From positions 124,001-188,000 of the forward strand of contig AP026970.1 in NCBI GenBank assembly GCA_027924025.1: a stretch of DNA of 64,000 nucleotides. The letters run 5' to 3'. The notes beneath the pieces were generated by a model, which worked only from the letters and a program-made list of their open reading frames with translations, had not been told where the DNA came from and did not search any database. A program made the translations under genes and the position numbers. The stretch comes from Comamonadaceae bacterium OS-4. GTDB taxonomy: Bacteria > Pseudomonadota > Gammaproteobacteria > Burkholderiales > Burkholderiaceae_C. Below are positions 8,233 through 16,302 of the stretch, piece by piece; positions within the stretch are counted from its first letter, which is position 1; each line of letters begins with the position of its first letter.

Positions 8233-9123
8233 ATGACTGCTTCCACTGCTACCCCCCAAGTCAAAGCCTTCTTTGACCCCGCCACCTGGACCGTGAGCTA
8301 TGTGGTCTATGACCATGCCGGCGGCCAATGTGCCATCGTCGACTCGGTGCTCGACTACGACCCCAAGGCCGGCCGCACCAGCACCATGTCGGCAGATGCG
8401 CTGATGGCATTTGTCAAAGAGCAGGGTTTGAGCGTGCAGTGGATTCTGGAAACCCATGCCCATGCCGACCACCTCTCGGCAGCGCACTACCTGCGCAAGC
8501 AACTGGGCGGCCGCATTGCGATAGGGGCCGCCATCACCCACGTGCAAAACGTGTTCAAAGGCATCTTCAACCTGGAGCCCGAATTCCACCCCGATGGCAG
8601 CCAGTTCGACTACCTGTTTGCACCTTACGAAACCTTTGCCATCGGAGAGCTCCAGGCGCAGGCCTTGGCCGTGCCCGGTCATACGCCCGCCTGCATGGCC
8701 TTCAAAGTGGATGGCGGCAGCGAACCCGACGCTGTGTTTGTGGGCGACACCTTGTTCATGCCCGATGTGGGCACCGCCCGTTGCGACTTCCCCGGCGGCA
8801 ATGCCAACACCCTGTACCGCAGTGTGCGAAGCCTGCTCTCCATGCCCGAAGACACCCGCCTCTACATGTGCCACGACTACCCGCCCGCCGGCCGCGAAGC
8901 CGCGTGGGAAAGCACCGTGGGCGAGCAGCGTGCGGGCAACATCCATATTCGCGACGGTGTGAGCGAGCAGGACTTCGTGGCCATGCGCACCACCCGCGAT
9001 GCCGGACTGGCCATGCCCAACCTGATCCTGCCCTCGGTGCAAATCAACATCCGCGCGGGTGACCTGCCTCCCGCCGACAGCAACGGGGTGTCCTACTTGC
9101 GTATTCCGCTCAACGCGCTCTAA
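8233..9123 (+). CDS. Metallo-beta-lactamase-fold persulfide dioxygenase (Blh/ETHE1-like)
   Basis: A 296-aa MBL-fold hydrolase. The metal motif THAHADH has HxHxDH at residues 75-80. Further ligands are in AVPGHTPACMAF and VFVGDTLFMPDVGTARCDFPGG, the last segment being typical of ETHE1-type enzymes. These use one Fe(II) to oxidise glutathione persulfide to sulfite. It has a strong AAGGAG site before the ATG. Divergence from the BigR-type repressor and the shared dyad indicate induction by sulfide or persulfide. It lacks the fused DUF442 domain of Xylella Blh; that domain is a separate gene at 6484-6831. Confidence 0.9.
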   Translation: MTASTATPQVKAFFDPATWTVSYVVYDHAGGQCAIVDSVLDYDPKAGRTSTMSADALMAFVKEQGLSVQWILETHAHADHLSAAHYLRKQLGGRIAIGAAITHVQNVFKGIFNLEPEFHPDGSQFDYLFAPYETFAIGELQAQALAVPGHTPACMAFKVDGGSEPDAVFVGDTLFMPDVGTARCDFPGGNANTLYRSVRSLLSMPEDTRLYMCHDYPPAGREAAWESTVGEQRAGNIHIRDGVSEQDFVAMRTTRDAGLAMPNLILPSVQINIRAGDLPPADSNGVSYLRIPLNAL

Positions 9124-9126
9124 GCC

Positions 9127-9747
9127 ATGGCCACCTTGCACCCCGCTTGGTGGGCGTGGGGCGCCACGGCCGCCATCATGGTGGCCTACACGCTCTACCT
9201 CGCACTCCTTGCACGTACCGTTGCTTGGCGCACCCACGGCCAGTTGCGGCAGGACTGGCTGGACGCCATGTCCGCCCAGCCCGGCTCTGAAATACTGGCC
9301 GTTCAAACCCTGCGCAACTCCGTCATGACCGCCACCATGACAGCGTCTACGGCTGCACTCGGGCTCATGGGCGCACTGGGGCTGGCCGCACCGGCTTTGC
9401 GCACCTTGTCAGAAAGCGGCGGCAGCCCCGTGTTGACGCCCGCATTGGCAGGGGAAATCACGGTCATGTTGTTGTTGGTGCTGACCTTGGTGAGCACCAC
9501 CTTGTCCATCCGCTACTACCACCACACCGGCTTTGTGTGCGCCATGCCGGTGGGATCCGCCTTCAGAACGCAGTGGATGGACACCGGGCGCCGCCACCTG
9601 CGCAGCGCCGGCCTGCTCTACAGCGTGGGCTTGCGCAGCCTGGTGTGGGTCACGCCATTTCTGGCGGGCCTGGTGCTGCCCATGGCGGGTGTAGTAGTGG
9701 CCGTGCTGGTGGCTGCGGCGCTGCTTTTGACGGACCGCAGCCACTGA
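9127..9747 (+). CDS. DUF599-family membrane protein
   Basis: A 206-aa protein with about four membrane spans. It starts 3 bp after the dioxygenase gene, so the two are co-transcribed and probably induced by sulfide. The stretch RTHGQLRQDWLDAM followed by QTLRNSVMTATMTASTAAL fits the DUF599 family, whose function is unknown. A membrane role in the sulfur response is inferred only from position. Confidence 0.65.
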   Translation: MATLHPAWWAWGATAAIMVAYTLYLALLARTVAWRTHGQLRQDWLDAMSAQPGSEILAVQTLRNSVMTATMTASTAALGLMGALGLAAPALRTLSESGGSPVLTPALAGEITVMLLLVLTLVSTTLSIRYYHHTGFVCAMPVGSAFRTQWMDTGRRHLRSAGLLYSVGLRSLVWVTPFLAGLVLPMAGVVVAVLVAAALLLTDRSH

Positions 9748-9760
9748 GGTCGTATCCGAA

Positions 9761-10828
9761 CTACGGGTGCGCATGTTGGTGGTGCGCGTCCGGGTAATGC
9801 GGGTGGCTGTGGCGCATGGGCGTGTGGTGGTGCGCATGGGTGTGCACCTCGCCGGGGGCGAGCACCAATCCGGGTTGGTCGGGGTGATCGTGCTGGTGGT
9901 GCAGATCGTGGCTGTGCGGATGGCTGTGGTCCATGGCTTCATGCACATGGGGGTGGGCATGGTGTTCGGTCAGGTGCAGCCATAGCCCGAGGCCCATGAG
10001 CGCAGCCGCCACTGCGAGCTGCCACGTCAGCGGCTCGCCATAGGCAAGACCCAGCGCCGCGCCGAAGAAGGGCGCCAGCGAAAAATACGCACCGGTGCGC
10101 GCCGTGCCCAGCTCCCGCAGGCCCACCACAAACAGCACCAGGCTCACGCCGTAGGCCAGCAGGCCCACCAGCATGGCGCCGCCCAAGGCGGGGAGCGCCG
10201 GCAACGCGTTGCCCAGCAAGAGCGCGAGCAGCAAATTCACACTGCCCGCCACCAAGCCTTTGACGCAGGCAATCCAGCTCGCATCGTGCAGCGACACCTT
10301 GCGCGTGAGGTTGTTGTCCAGCGCCCAAACCAGGCAGGCACCCAGAATGCACAGCGCCGGCCATGCACCCGCAAACCCGGGCTGCGAGGGCCAGCTCAGC
10401 ACCAGCGCTCCGGCGGCAATGGCGGCCATGCCCAGTGCAATGCTCCGGTCCACGTTTTCACGGAAAGCCACCCACGCCAGCACGGCGGTGAACACACCTT
10501 CGGCATTGAGCAAAAGCGACGCGCCGGACGCCGGCATGCCACTCAAGCCCACCATCAGCAACACCGGGCCCACCACGCCCCCGCTGGCAATCGCACCCAG
10601 CAGCCAGCGCCACTCGCCGGGGGCGAGCTGCACCGGTGCCGCACCACTGAGCCTGCGGAACAAGCCCAAGCCCAGCCCGGAGCCCAGGTAGAGCAAGCCC
10701 GCCAACATCCAGGGCTGCACGTCGCCCATCAGCCATTTGGCGAGCGGCGTGCCGGCCCCGAAGAGCAGAGCCGCCAGCAAGGCGGCGCTGATGCCACGGG
10801 GGGTGAGGCGGAGCAGCAGAAGCTTCAT
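9761..10828 (-). CDS. EamA/DMT-family transporter with a histidine-rich C-terminal tail
   Basis: A 355-aa drug/metabolite-superfamily transporter with ten predicted spans in two EamA repeats (residues ~1-280). A very histidine-rich cytoplasmic tail follows (for example HHAHPHVHEAMDHSH). The tail has well over twenty histidines, a strong sign of metal binding. It is the last gene of the copper operon, starting 6 bp after the CusF-like gene, so export or sensing of copper (or nickel/cobalt) is plausible. EamA proteins usually move small organics, so the metal substrate is inference. Confidence 0.82.
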   Translation of the reverse strand: MKLLLLRLTPRGISAALLAALLFGAGTPLAKWLMGDVQPWMLAGLLYLGSGLGLGLFRRLSGAAPVQLAPGEWRWLLGAIASGGVVGPVLLMVGLSGMPASGASLLLNAEGVFTAVLAWVAFRENVDRSIALGMAAIAAGALVLSWPSQPGFAGAWPALCILGACLVWALDNNLTRKVSLHDASWIACVKGLVAGSVNLLLALLLGNALPALPALGGAMLVGLLAYGVSLVLFVVGLRELGTARTGAYFSLAPFFGAALGLAYGEPLTWQLAVAAALMGLGLWLHLTEHHAHPHVHEAMDHSHPHSHDLHHQHDHPDQPGLVLAPGEVHTHAHHHTPMRHSHPHYPDAHHQHAHP

Positions 10829-10833
10829 GGGAC

Positions 10834-11142
10834 TTATCGATCGGCTTCGAGGCGGGTGACGATGTACTTGCCGCCCTCCAGGACGGCATCGAAGCGGATT
10901 TTGTCACCCGCCTTGGCGTTATCCAGCAAGGCCGCGTCTTTGACGCCGAACACCATGGTCATCGGCGGCATCTCGATGGAAGGGATGTCGCCATGCTTGA
11001 TGGTGATCTTGGCCGCCGCTTTGTCGATCTTGCGGATCTCGCCCTGGGCCAGTCCGGTGGCCGCCTGAGCAAATACGGAAGTGGCGCACACCAGCGCCGC
11101 TAGGGTGATGCCGGCCCGGTGTGTCAGTTGAGAGAAAGTCAT
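10834..11142 (-). CDS. CusF-like periplasmic copper-binding protein
   Basis: A 102-aa secreted protein: signal peptide to about residue 27, then a small OB-fold domain. The metal segment reads KHGDIPSIEMPPMTMVF. CusF binds Cu(I) with one His, two Met and a Trp. Here the His and the MxM pair are kept, but methionine stands where CusF has tryptophan (EMPPMTM instead of xWPxMTM). It lies between the DUF411 gene (12 bp) and the His-tailed transporter (5 bp), so periplasmic copper carriage is likely. Confidence 0.88.
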   Translation of the reverse strand: MTFSQLTHRAGITLAALVCATSVFAQAATGLAQGEIRKIDKAAAKITIKHGDIPSIEMPPMTMVFGVKDAALLDNAKAGDKIRFDAVLEGGKYIVTRLEADR

Positions 11143-11154
11143 GGTGCAGTCCTT

Positions 11155-11613
11155 TCAGCGGTAGCTCTGGAACACGGTGCTGTTGCCATTGGCGGCCACC
11201 AGCAGGACATCGAACGGGTCTTTGCGGCCCTTGTAGATCGCGCCGTCCATCCCCGGTGAGCCGATCGGCATGCCCGGCACCGACAGGCCCAGCGCCTTGG
11301 GCTTCTCGCGCAGCAGGCGTTGGATGTCTTTGGCCGGCACATGGCCCTCAATGGCATAGCCACCGACCACGCCGGTGTGGCAAGAGCCCAAGGCCTGCGG
11401 CATGCCGAGCGCGGCGCGCTTGGCTTCGTTGCCCGTGTCGTACACCCGCACGGCAAAGCCGGCTTGTTCCAGATGCTTCACCCAGTCTTTGCAGCAACCG
11501 CAGTTGGGGTCCTTCCAGACCTCCATGGGGGTTGCCGTTGGCTTGGCGGCCCATGCAGGCGCGGCCAACAGGGCGCCCACAGACGCGAGCACGGTTCGGC
11601 GTGTGTGCATCAT
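11155..11613 (-). CDS. DUF411 periplasmic copper protein (CopG-like)
   Basis: A 152-aa thioredoxin-like protein with an N-terminal leader that includes an arginine pair (HTRRTVLASV). The redox/metal motif is KDPNCGCCKDW, a CxCC cluster. SCHTGVVGGYAIEGHVPAKDI is the other hallmark stretch of DUF411, with a Cys and His that complete the site. In Vibrio the related CopG binds a multi-copper cluster and is proposed to oxidise Cu(I). The start at 11613 overlaps the cupredoxin stop by 4 bp (ATGA), so translation is coupled. Confidence 0.88.
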   Translation of the reverse strand: MMHTRRTVLASVGALLAAPAWAAKPTATPMEVWKDPNCGCCKDWVKHLEQAGFAVRVYDTGNEAKRAALGMPQALGSCHTGVVGGYAIEGHVPAKDIQRLLREKPKALGLSVPGMPIGSPGMDGAIYKGRKDPFDVLLVAANGNSTVFQSYR

Positions 11614-12086
11614 TTGCCGGCCCCCACTTTCACAGCGCCTTTCATGCCGGCCTCGTAGTGGCCGGGGTGCAGGCAGGCAAAGTTCACCGTGCCCGCTTTG
11701 GTGAACTGCCAGATTACTTCGCCCGTTTTGCCGGGCGCCACGCTGGCGATGTTGGGTTCGTCATGTTCCATCTCGGGGAACTTCTTCATCATTGCGTAAT
11801 GCACTTTCAGGTCTTTCTCGGTGCCGAGGTTGAACTCGTGTTTGAGCTGCCCGGAGTTTTTGACGACAAAGCGCACTGTCTCGCCTTTGCGCACCGTCAC
11901 GGTGTCCGGTGTGAAGCGCATGTTGTCGGTCATGTCGATTTGCACCGTGCGGCTCACCTTGGCGGCGACACCGGGCTTTCCGATGGCCTCGGTACCGTGG
12001 CCTCCGGCATGGCTTCCAGTGGCAAAAGAGCCGGTAGCGCTCGCCAATAGTGCGCAAGCAGCTATGAATTTAATAGTATTTTTCAT
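11610..12086 (-). CDS. Periplasmic cupredoxin-family protein (CopI-like)
   Basis: A 158-aa secreted blue-copper-type protein: signal peptide MKNTIKFIAACALLASATG, a glycine/histidine linker, then one cupredoxin domain. The copper ligands are visible: His in LKHEFNLG, and Cys, His and Met in FACLHPGHYEAGM. A Met/His-rich stretch (YAMMKKFPEMEHDEP) precedes them, as in copper-resistance CopI proteins. It lies 32 bp after the multicopper oxidase. Oddly, the codons for TIKFIAACA match the dispersed intergenic motif of this genome (see 12051-12079). Confidence 0.88.
   Translation of the reverse strand: MKNTIKFIAACALLASATGSFATGSHAGGHGTEAIGKPGVAAKVSRTVQIDMTDNMRFTPDTVTVRKGETVRFVVKNSGQLKHEFNLGTEKDLKVHYAMMKKFPEMEHDEPNIASVAPGKTGEVIWQFTKAGTVNFACLHPGHYEAGMKGAVKVGAGK
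12051..12079. repeat. Dispersed motif copy inside the cupredoxin signal-peptide codons
   Basis: TGCGCAAGCAGCTATGAATTTAA and the following TAGTAT match the motif seen in non-coding DNA at 18267-18295, but here it is read as residues ~3-11 of the cupredoxin leader. Confidence 0.65.
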
Positions 12087-12118
12087 GATGTTTGTCCGTT
12101 GTTTGAAGTGAAAAAGTC

Positions 12119-13543
12119 TTAGTGCTTCATGGTGCCCATGGGCTTGCGCACCTGGACCTGGGTGTCTTGGTGGGGCGGCTCAGCCAGCGGCATACTGCCT
12201 TTGCCCTCCGCCTGAAAGCGTGCGGGCTCGGGCAGGGTGCCCGTCCACTCAAAGGCGCGGGTGCCGGGGGGCTGTGCGTACCAACCCGGGTCTTGGTAAT
12301 CACCCGGCTTCTGGTCCTTGCGCACCTTGAGAATGCTGAACATGCCGCCCATTTCCACTCCGCCATAGGGGCCGCTGCCCGTCATCATGGGTGCGGTGTT
12401 GTCGGGCAGGGCCATTTCCATTTCGCCCATGTCGGCCATGCCGCGCTCGCCCATCACCATGTAGTCAGGCATGGCCTTTTGTAGTTGCCCCACCAGCCCG
12501 CGGTGGTCCACGCCGATCATGGTGGGCACGTTGTGGCCCATGGCGTTCATGGTGTGGTGACTCTTGTGGCAGTGGAAGGCCCAGTCGCCTTCTTCGTCGG
12601 CCAGAAACTCAAACTGCCGCATCTGCCCCACCGCGATGTCGGTGGTGATTTCGGGCACCCGCGCAGCCAGCGGCCAGGGCCCGCCGTCGCTGCCGGTCAC
12701 CATGAATTCGTGGCCGTGCAGGTGGATCGGGTGGTTGGTCATGGTGAGGTTGCCCACCCGGATACGCACCTTGTCCATCTTGCGCACGTTGAGCGTGTCA
12801 ATGCCGGGGAATATGCGGCTGTTCCAGCTCCAGAGGTTGAAGTCCAGCATGGTCATGGTCTTGGGCGTCATGCTGCCGGGGTCGATGTCGTAGGCATTGA
12901 GCAGGAAGCAAAAGTCGCGGTCCACCTCGCTGATGAGGGGGTTCTTGGCACCTTTTTCGGTTTTGGGGTGCGTGACCCAGAAGCCCATCATGCCCATGGC
13001 CATTTGCGTCATCTCGTCGGCATGCGGGTGGTACATAAAGGTGCCGGGGCGGCGCGCCACAAACTCGTACACAAAGGTCTTGCCCACCGGAATGGGTGCC
13101 TGGTTCAGGCCCGATACGCCGTCCATGCCGTTGGGCAGGCGTTGGCCGTGCCAGTGCACGCTGGTGTGCTCGGGCAACTTGTTGGTCACAAACATGCGCA
13201 CCCGGTCGCCCTCCACCACCTCGATGGTGGGGCCGGGGCTCTGGCCGTTGTAGCCCCACATGTTCGCTTTGAAGCCGGGCGCCATTTCGCGCACGACCGG
13301 CTCGGCCACCAGGTGGAATTCCTTCACGCCCTCGTTCATGCGCCAGGGCAGGGTCCAGCCGTTGAGGGTGACCACCGGGTTGTAGGGCCGGCCGGTGCTA
13401 GGCACCAGGGGCGGCATGGTGGCAGGCGATGTTTGCAGCACCGGCTCAGGCAGGGCAGCCATGGCCACGCGGCTGACCGAGGCGGCAGCCACCGCGCCTA
13501 TGGCGGTGGCTGCGGCACCGTTGAAAAAGTTACGTCGGTTCAT
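12119..13543 (-). CDS. Periplasmic multicopper oxidase
   Basis: A 474-aa Tat-exported enzyme (MNRRNFFNGAAATAIGAV). All four copper-binding blocks are present: HWHGQRLPNGMDG, FMYHPHADEM, NHPIHLHGHEF and FHCHKSHHTMNAMGH. The last supplies the type-1 Cys and His. A Met-rich stretch (MADMGEMEMALPDN) near residue 380 suits Cu(I) binding. The role is probably oxidation of periplasmic Cu(I) to the less toxic Cu(II). At 474 aa it is shorter than CopA and near CueO size. SD AAGGAT precedes the ATG. It sits between the TolC-like gene and the cupredoxin gene in the copper operon. Confidence 0.93.
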   Translation of the reverse strand: MNRRNFFNGAAATAIGAVAAASVSRVAMAALPEPVLQTSPATMPPLVPSTGRPYNPVVTLNGWTLPWRMNEGVKEFHLVAEPVVREMAPGFKANMWGYNGQSPGPTIEVVEGDRVRMFVTNKLPEHTSVHWHGQRLPNGMDGVSGLNQAPIPVGKTFVYEFVARRPGTFMYHPHADEMTQMAMGMMGFWVTHPKTEKGAKNPLISEVDRDFCFLLNAYDIDPGSMTPKTMTMLDFNLWSWNSRIFPGIDTLNVRKMDKVRIRVGNLTMTNHPIHLHGHEFMVTGSDGGPWPLAARVPEITTDIAVGQMRQFEFLADEEGDWAFHCHKSHHTMNAMGHNVPTMIGVDHRGLVGQLQKAMPDYMVMGERGMADMGEMEMALPDNTAPMMTGSGPYGGVEMGGMFSILKVRKDQKPGDYQDPGWYAQPPGTRAFEWTGTLPEPARFQAEGKGSMPLAEPPHQDTQVQVRKPMGTMKH

Positions 13544-13570
13544 ACAGATCCTTGAATGAGGGCGGGGCGC

Positions 13571-14737
13571 TCAATGCGCCGCTTTGGCGTCGGGCCCGGC
13601 AGCGGCGCCATTGCGCGCGGGGGCGCTGCCTTCGGGCGACACACCGGCCAGGACTGCTTGCACATCGGCAAACGCCAGCCAGTAGTCGCGCAGCGCTTCC
13701 GCGGCAGCCAGACCGCTGAGCGTGCGGGTGCGGATGTCGGCTATCACCTCAAACACGCTGGTCAGCATGCCGTTGTAGCGCAGGGTCAGCTCGTCGTGGA
13801 TGAACTGGCGCAGCGGCACCACCTCGGTTTGCAGGTGGTGGGCAATGTCCCACTGCGTGCGCAGGTTGAAGGCCGCCTCGCGCGCTTCGCTGCGTACCAG
13901 CACCGCTTGGGCGCGCACTTTGGCTGCGTCGCCCAGCGCGTCCCAACGCTCGTCAATGCTGGACGGCACGGTGCTGGCTTGTTTGCGCTGCCAGCTCAGG
14001 CGCTCTGCTTGCAGGCTGCTGCGGGCGGCTAGGGCGCGGGCTTCCAGATCGGTGGTGTCTGTGGGGCTGGCAGGCAATGAGGGCAGGGTGGTTGCCAGGG
14101 TAAAGCCGGTTTGCGCACCCCACAAGCCCAGGACCCGGATGAGCTGCTCGCGCGTGGCAAACGCCGCTTGCTCGCCCCGCGCCAGCGCCACGGCGGCGTC
14201 TGACAGCGTGGTCTGGCTTTGGGCTTGGGTGAGGCGGCTCACATTGCCGGCGCGCACCATGCGGCGGGTGAGTTCGTCAGCCGTCTCAGCGGTGGTCTTG
14301 GCCTCGCGCAGCAGTTGGGCGCTGCGTTCTGCGGCCACCGCGTTAACCCACGCCTTGTAAGCGCGCAGGGCCAGCCGGGTGGCTTCGTCTCGGGCGCGCA
14401 GCCGGGCCGGAAAGCCGGGGCTTTGCATGTCGGTGATGTTGCTGCCCTCCGCGCCCAGCGCCATTTGCAGCTCGGGGCTGAGGAGCAGGGCGATGCGCAT
14501 GGCAGCCGGTCCATCCAGCGGGGCTTGGAGCAGCTTGGTCAGCGCATCGGCACCCGTAAAGGTCGGGCTGGCGATGCGCAATGGCGCTGCTGTCGGGCCC
14601 AGTAGGGCGCTCAGGCGGCTTTGCACCTCGGCTTGCAGGCCTTGCACGCCGCCATCGAGTGGGGCGGCGTGGGCTTGGCTGAACAGCAATGCCAGGGCCA
14701 AAGGAAGCGCGCGTAGCGGCTGGTACCTGCGGGTCAT
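13571..14737 (-). CDS. TolC-like outer-membrane efflux protein
   Basis: A 388-aa protein with a signal peptide (ALPLALALLFSQAHAAP) and long alanine/glutamine-rich helices typical of the TolC/OEP coiled-coil barrel. Examples are ARDEATRLALRAYKAWVNAV and RAGNVSRLTQAQSQTTLSD. I chose the ATG at 14737 because AGGAG lies just upstream and it overlaps the preceding gene's stop by 4 bp. It is somewhat shorter than usual OEPs (~420-470 aa). No RND pump is in this operon, so it may serve copper export by a non-RND partner, or have a structural role. The family is clear but the substrate is inferred from neighbours. Confidence 0.8.
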   Translation of the reverse strand: MTRRYQPLRALPLALALLFSQAHAAPLDGGVQGLQAEVQSRLSALLGPTAAPLRIASPTFTGADALTKLLQAPLDGPAAMRIALLLSPELQMALGAEGSNITDMQSPGFPARLRARDEATRLALRAYKAWVNAVAAERSAQLLREAKTTAETADELTRRMVRAGNVSRLTQAQSQTTLSDAAVALARGEQAAFATREQLIRVLGLWGAQTGFTLATTLPSLPASPTDTTDLEARALAARSSLQAERLSWQRKQASTVPSSIDERWDALGDAAKVRAQAVLVRSEAREAAFNLRTQWDIAHHLQTEVVPLRQFIHDELTLRYNGMLTSVFEVIADIRTRTLSGLAAAEALRDYWLAFADVQAVLAGVSPEGSAPARNGAAAGPDAKAAH

Positions 14738-15054
14738 GGCTGCTCCTTCGGTTTGGCTGCGCGGGCTTTTTCCCACTGCAGCAGGTCGATATGGCCACGC
14801 GGAAACTGGCCGACCGCCTTGTTGGCAGCCTTCCAATCGCCGCTGCCTTCTTCGACGCCTTTGGGCAGGTCGGCAAACACCGAGCGGTAGGGCAGCGCGG
14901 GTACGGGGCTGGCGGCGTCACTGGCTTGCAGCGTGCGTGCAGGCTCAGTCAGGGTGGGGGCTGCGGGCTGGGCCTGCGCGTGGGCCACCAGCACAAGGGC
15001 GGAGCCCAAGCCAGTAGCGCAGACGGCCCGCCGCAGCGAACGAAAAGAGAACAT
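14734..15054 (-). CDS. Small secreted protein of the copper operon, function unknown
   Basis: A 106-aa protein with a signal peptide (RRAVCATGLGSALVLVAHAQA) and a short mature part rich in Pro, Ala and Lys. It contains YRSVFADLPKGVEEGSGDW and FPRGHIDLLQWE. It is the first gene of the tightly packed TolC-oxidase-cupredoxin series, coupled by an ATGA overlap to the TolC-like gene. I do not recognise a named domain. The conserved-looking GDWKAANxxVGQFPRGHIDLLQWE region suggests a real family seen next to copper efflux genes. Confidence 0.75.
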   Translation of the reverse strand: MFSFRSLRRAVCATGLGSALVLVAHAQAQPAAPTLTEPARTLQASDAASPVPALPYRSVFADLPKGVEEGSGDWKAANKAVGQFPRGHIDLLQWEKARAAKPKEQP

Positions 15055-15147
15055 GGTTGATTTCCTGACTCAAGGTGAAAACACCCCGCCCGCAGGCTGC
15101 GCGCGGCAACCGGTGGGCGGACTACAGACCCACTACGGGCCTTGGAA

Positions 15148-15576
15148 TCAGGAAATGGGTGGTTTTTGGGCCAATGCCGCAGCGGCGCTGGCAAAGCGGT
15201 CTGCGTGCGCCGGCAGGGGCATTTGCGGGCCGAATACCGGTAGCGCGACCTGCAAATCAGCCGGCATGGCGGTAGCGGCACACATCTGGCACAGGGCGCA
15301 GTTTTCGCAGCCATCGTGCGATGCCATGGTGGCGGACGGGCTGGCGTGGTGCGTGGATGCGGCGTCTACTGTGGTGGCCATGTGCCCGGGCGTGGCGCTG
15401 GCGGCCATGTCGTCGCAGTGGTGGCCACCTGCTTGCGCACCAGCCGGTGTGCCGTGGTGCGCGTTTGTTGCCATGCTGGACGTCAACGCAGCGGCCATGC
15501 GGGTAGCCATCAGCTCATTGGCCATGCCGCGCAGAGGCGCCAGGGCGATCAACAGAATGAGTAGGACAACACGCAT
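15148..15576 (-). CDS. Secreted His/Met/Cys-rich protein, probable metal binder
   Basis: A 142-aa protein starting at the ATG at 15576 (MRVVLLILLIALAPLRGMAN, a signal peptide). The mature part is rich in His, Met and Asp (AHHGTPAGAQAGGHHCDDMA) and ends in a cysteine cluster, DGCENCALCQMCAATAM. This composition strongly suggests copper binding in the periplasm. It lies 93 bp upstream of the copper operon on the same strand and may share its control. The longer upstream frame to 15666 lacks any start signal. No exact family is assigned. Confidence 0.7.
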   Translation of the reverse strand: MRVVLLILLIALAPLRGMANELMATRMAAALTSSMATNAHHGTPAGAQAGGHHCDDMAASATPGHMATTVDAASTHHASPSATMASHDGCENCALCQMCAATAMPADLQVALPVFGPQMPLPAHADRFASAAAALAQKPPIS

Positions 15577-15658
15577 AGGTGGATGATACGCCGCAGGCCC
15601 CCGAAGTTCCATCGGTGGCTGAGTGGGGTGCAAAATCGGCCTGTAGCCCTTGTAAAGA

Positions 15659-15689
15659 TTGCGCAATTAGCTATGAAAACAGGAGCAAT
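15659..15689. repeat. Dispersed motif copy
   Basis: TTGCGCAATTAGCTATGAAA followed by ACAGGAGCAAT lies at the 3' end of the small zinc-ribbon gene. The same motif recurs beside the decayed second copy of that gene at 18267. Confidence 0.6.
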
Positions 15690-15952
15690 CAGGCACCGCC
15701 CTGCCAGTGCACCCAAGCGGCAATCGCCGCGATCACCAGGGCCATGAAGCCGCCCAGCCAGCGCTGGATGGTGCGGGTCTGCACACAGTCGTTGCAGATG
15801 CGGCCATGCCTGTCGGTGGTGTGGGGCACCGCGCCGCAGCTGTAGCACTGGCCGGCACGTTCCCACTTTTCGCGCCGCTTGGTGCGCCAGGTGAACACCA
15901 CCACCAGCACCAGCAACACCACCACCAGAAAGTTAAATCCGAGCTTGAGCAT
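15689..15952 (-). CDS. Small membrane protein with a CxxC/CxxC zinc-ribbon
   Basis: An 87-aa protein with an N-terminal membrane span (MLKLGFNFLVVVLLVLVVVF), a basic stretch, a four-cysteine zinc-ribbon-like loop (CYSCGAVPHTTDRHGRICNDC), and a second C-terminal span. Two CxxC knuckles 15 residues apart imply Zn or other metal binding. I chose the ATG at 15952 because it begins the hydrophobic helix. It sits 4 bp from the next gene on the same strand. Function unknown. Confidence 0.7.
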   Translation of the reverse strand: MLKLGFNFLVVVLLVLVVVFTWRTKRREKWERAGQCYSCGAVPHTTDRHGRICNDCVQTRTIQRWLGGFMALVIAAIAAWVHWQGGA

Positions 15953-15956
15953 GGTT

Positions 15957-16178
15957 TTAGCGCCCCGCCATGACTTTGCGGATGCGCTCAATCGTCTCGG
16001 GCATGCGCGCTTTGCGCGACACATCCAGACCCAGCTCGCGGGCAATGTGGTTCACCACCGCCACATTCAGCGGCAGGCCGCCCGCATCCACGGCGCGCAG
16101 CAGGTCGCGCGCGCGCTGCTCGGCGGTGCGGGGTTTGGGGCGAAAGAGGCGGGTGGAGAGAGCGGTAAACCAGTTCAT
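15957..16178 (-). CDS. Small conserved-looking protein, function unknown
   Basis: A 73-aa basic, helical protein (MNWFTALSTRLFRPKPRTAE ... PETIERIRKVMAGR). It is only 4 bp upstream of the zinc-ribbon membrane protein, so they form a two-gene unit. A decayed second copy, ending PESIERIHKVMAAR, lies at 18326-18438 beyond the helicase gene. That shows the unit was duplicated and once mattered enough to be kept in one intact form. No domain is recognised. I chose the ATG at 16178 because similarity to the second copy begins there. Confidence 0.65.
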   Translation of the reverse strand: MNWFTALSTRLFRPKPRTAEQRARDLLRAVDAGGLPLNVAVVNHIARELGLDVSRKARMPETIERIRKVMAGR

Positions 16179-16302
16179 GCGTGTCCTGCGGATTGGCAGG
16201 ACTGTAGCGCGTCCCGGCGTGCCTTCTGCCGGCAAGGGCACGTCGCCTAGCGGCATGGCGCTACCATTTGCCGATGCTGCGACACATCAAGGGAGTTGGA
16301 TT

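Noticed and set aside
8191-9306. 371-codon frame on minus over the persulfide dioxygenase
   Set aside because: Antisense shadow of a clear MBL-fold gene, with no domain content and no ribosome site.
15970-16302. Upstream extension of the helicase reading frame
   Set aside because: It runs antisense through the 73-aa gene, which has a recognisable decayed duplicate, and the helicase motifs and ribosome site begin after 16290.
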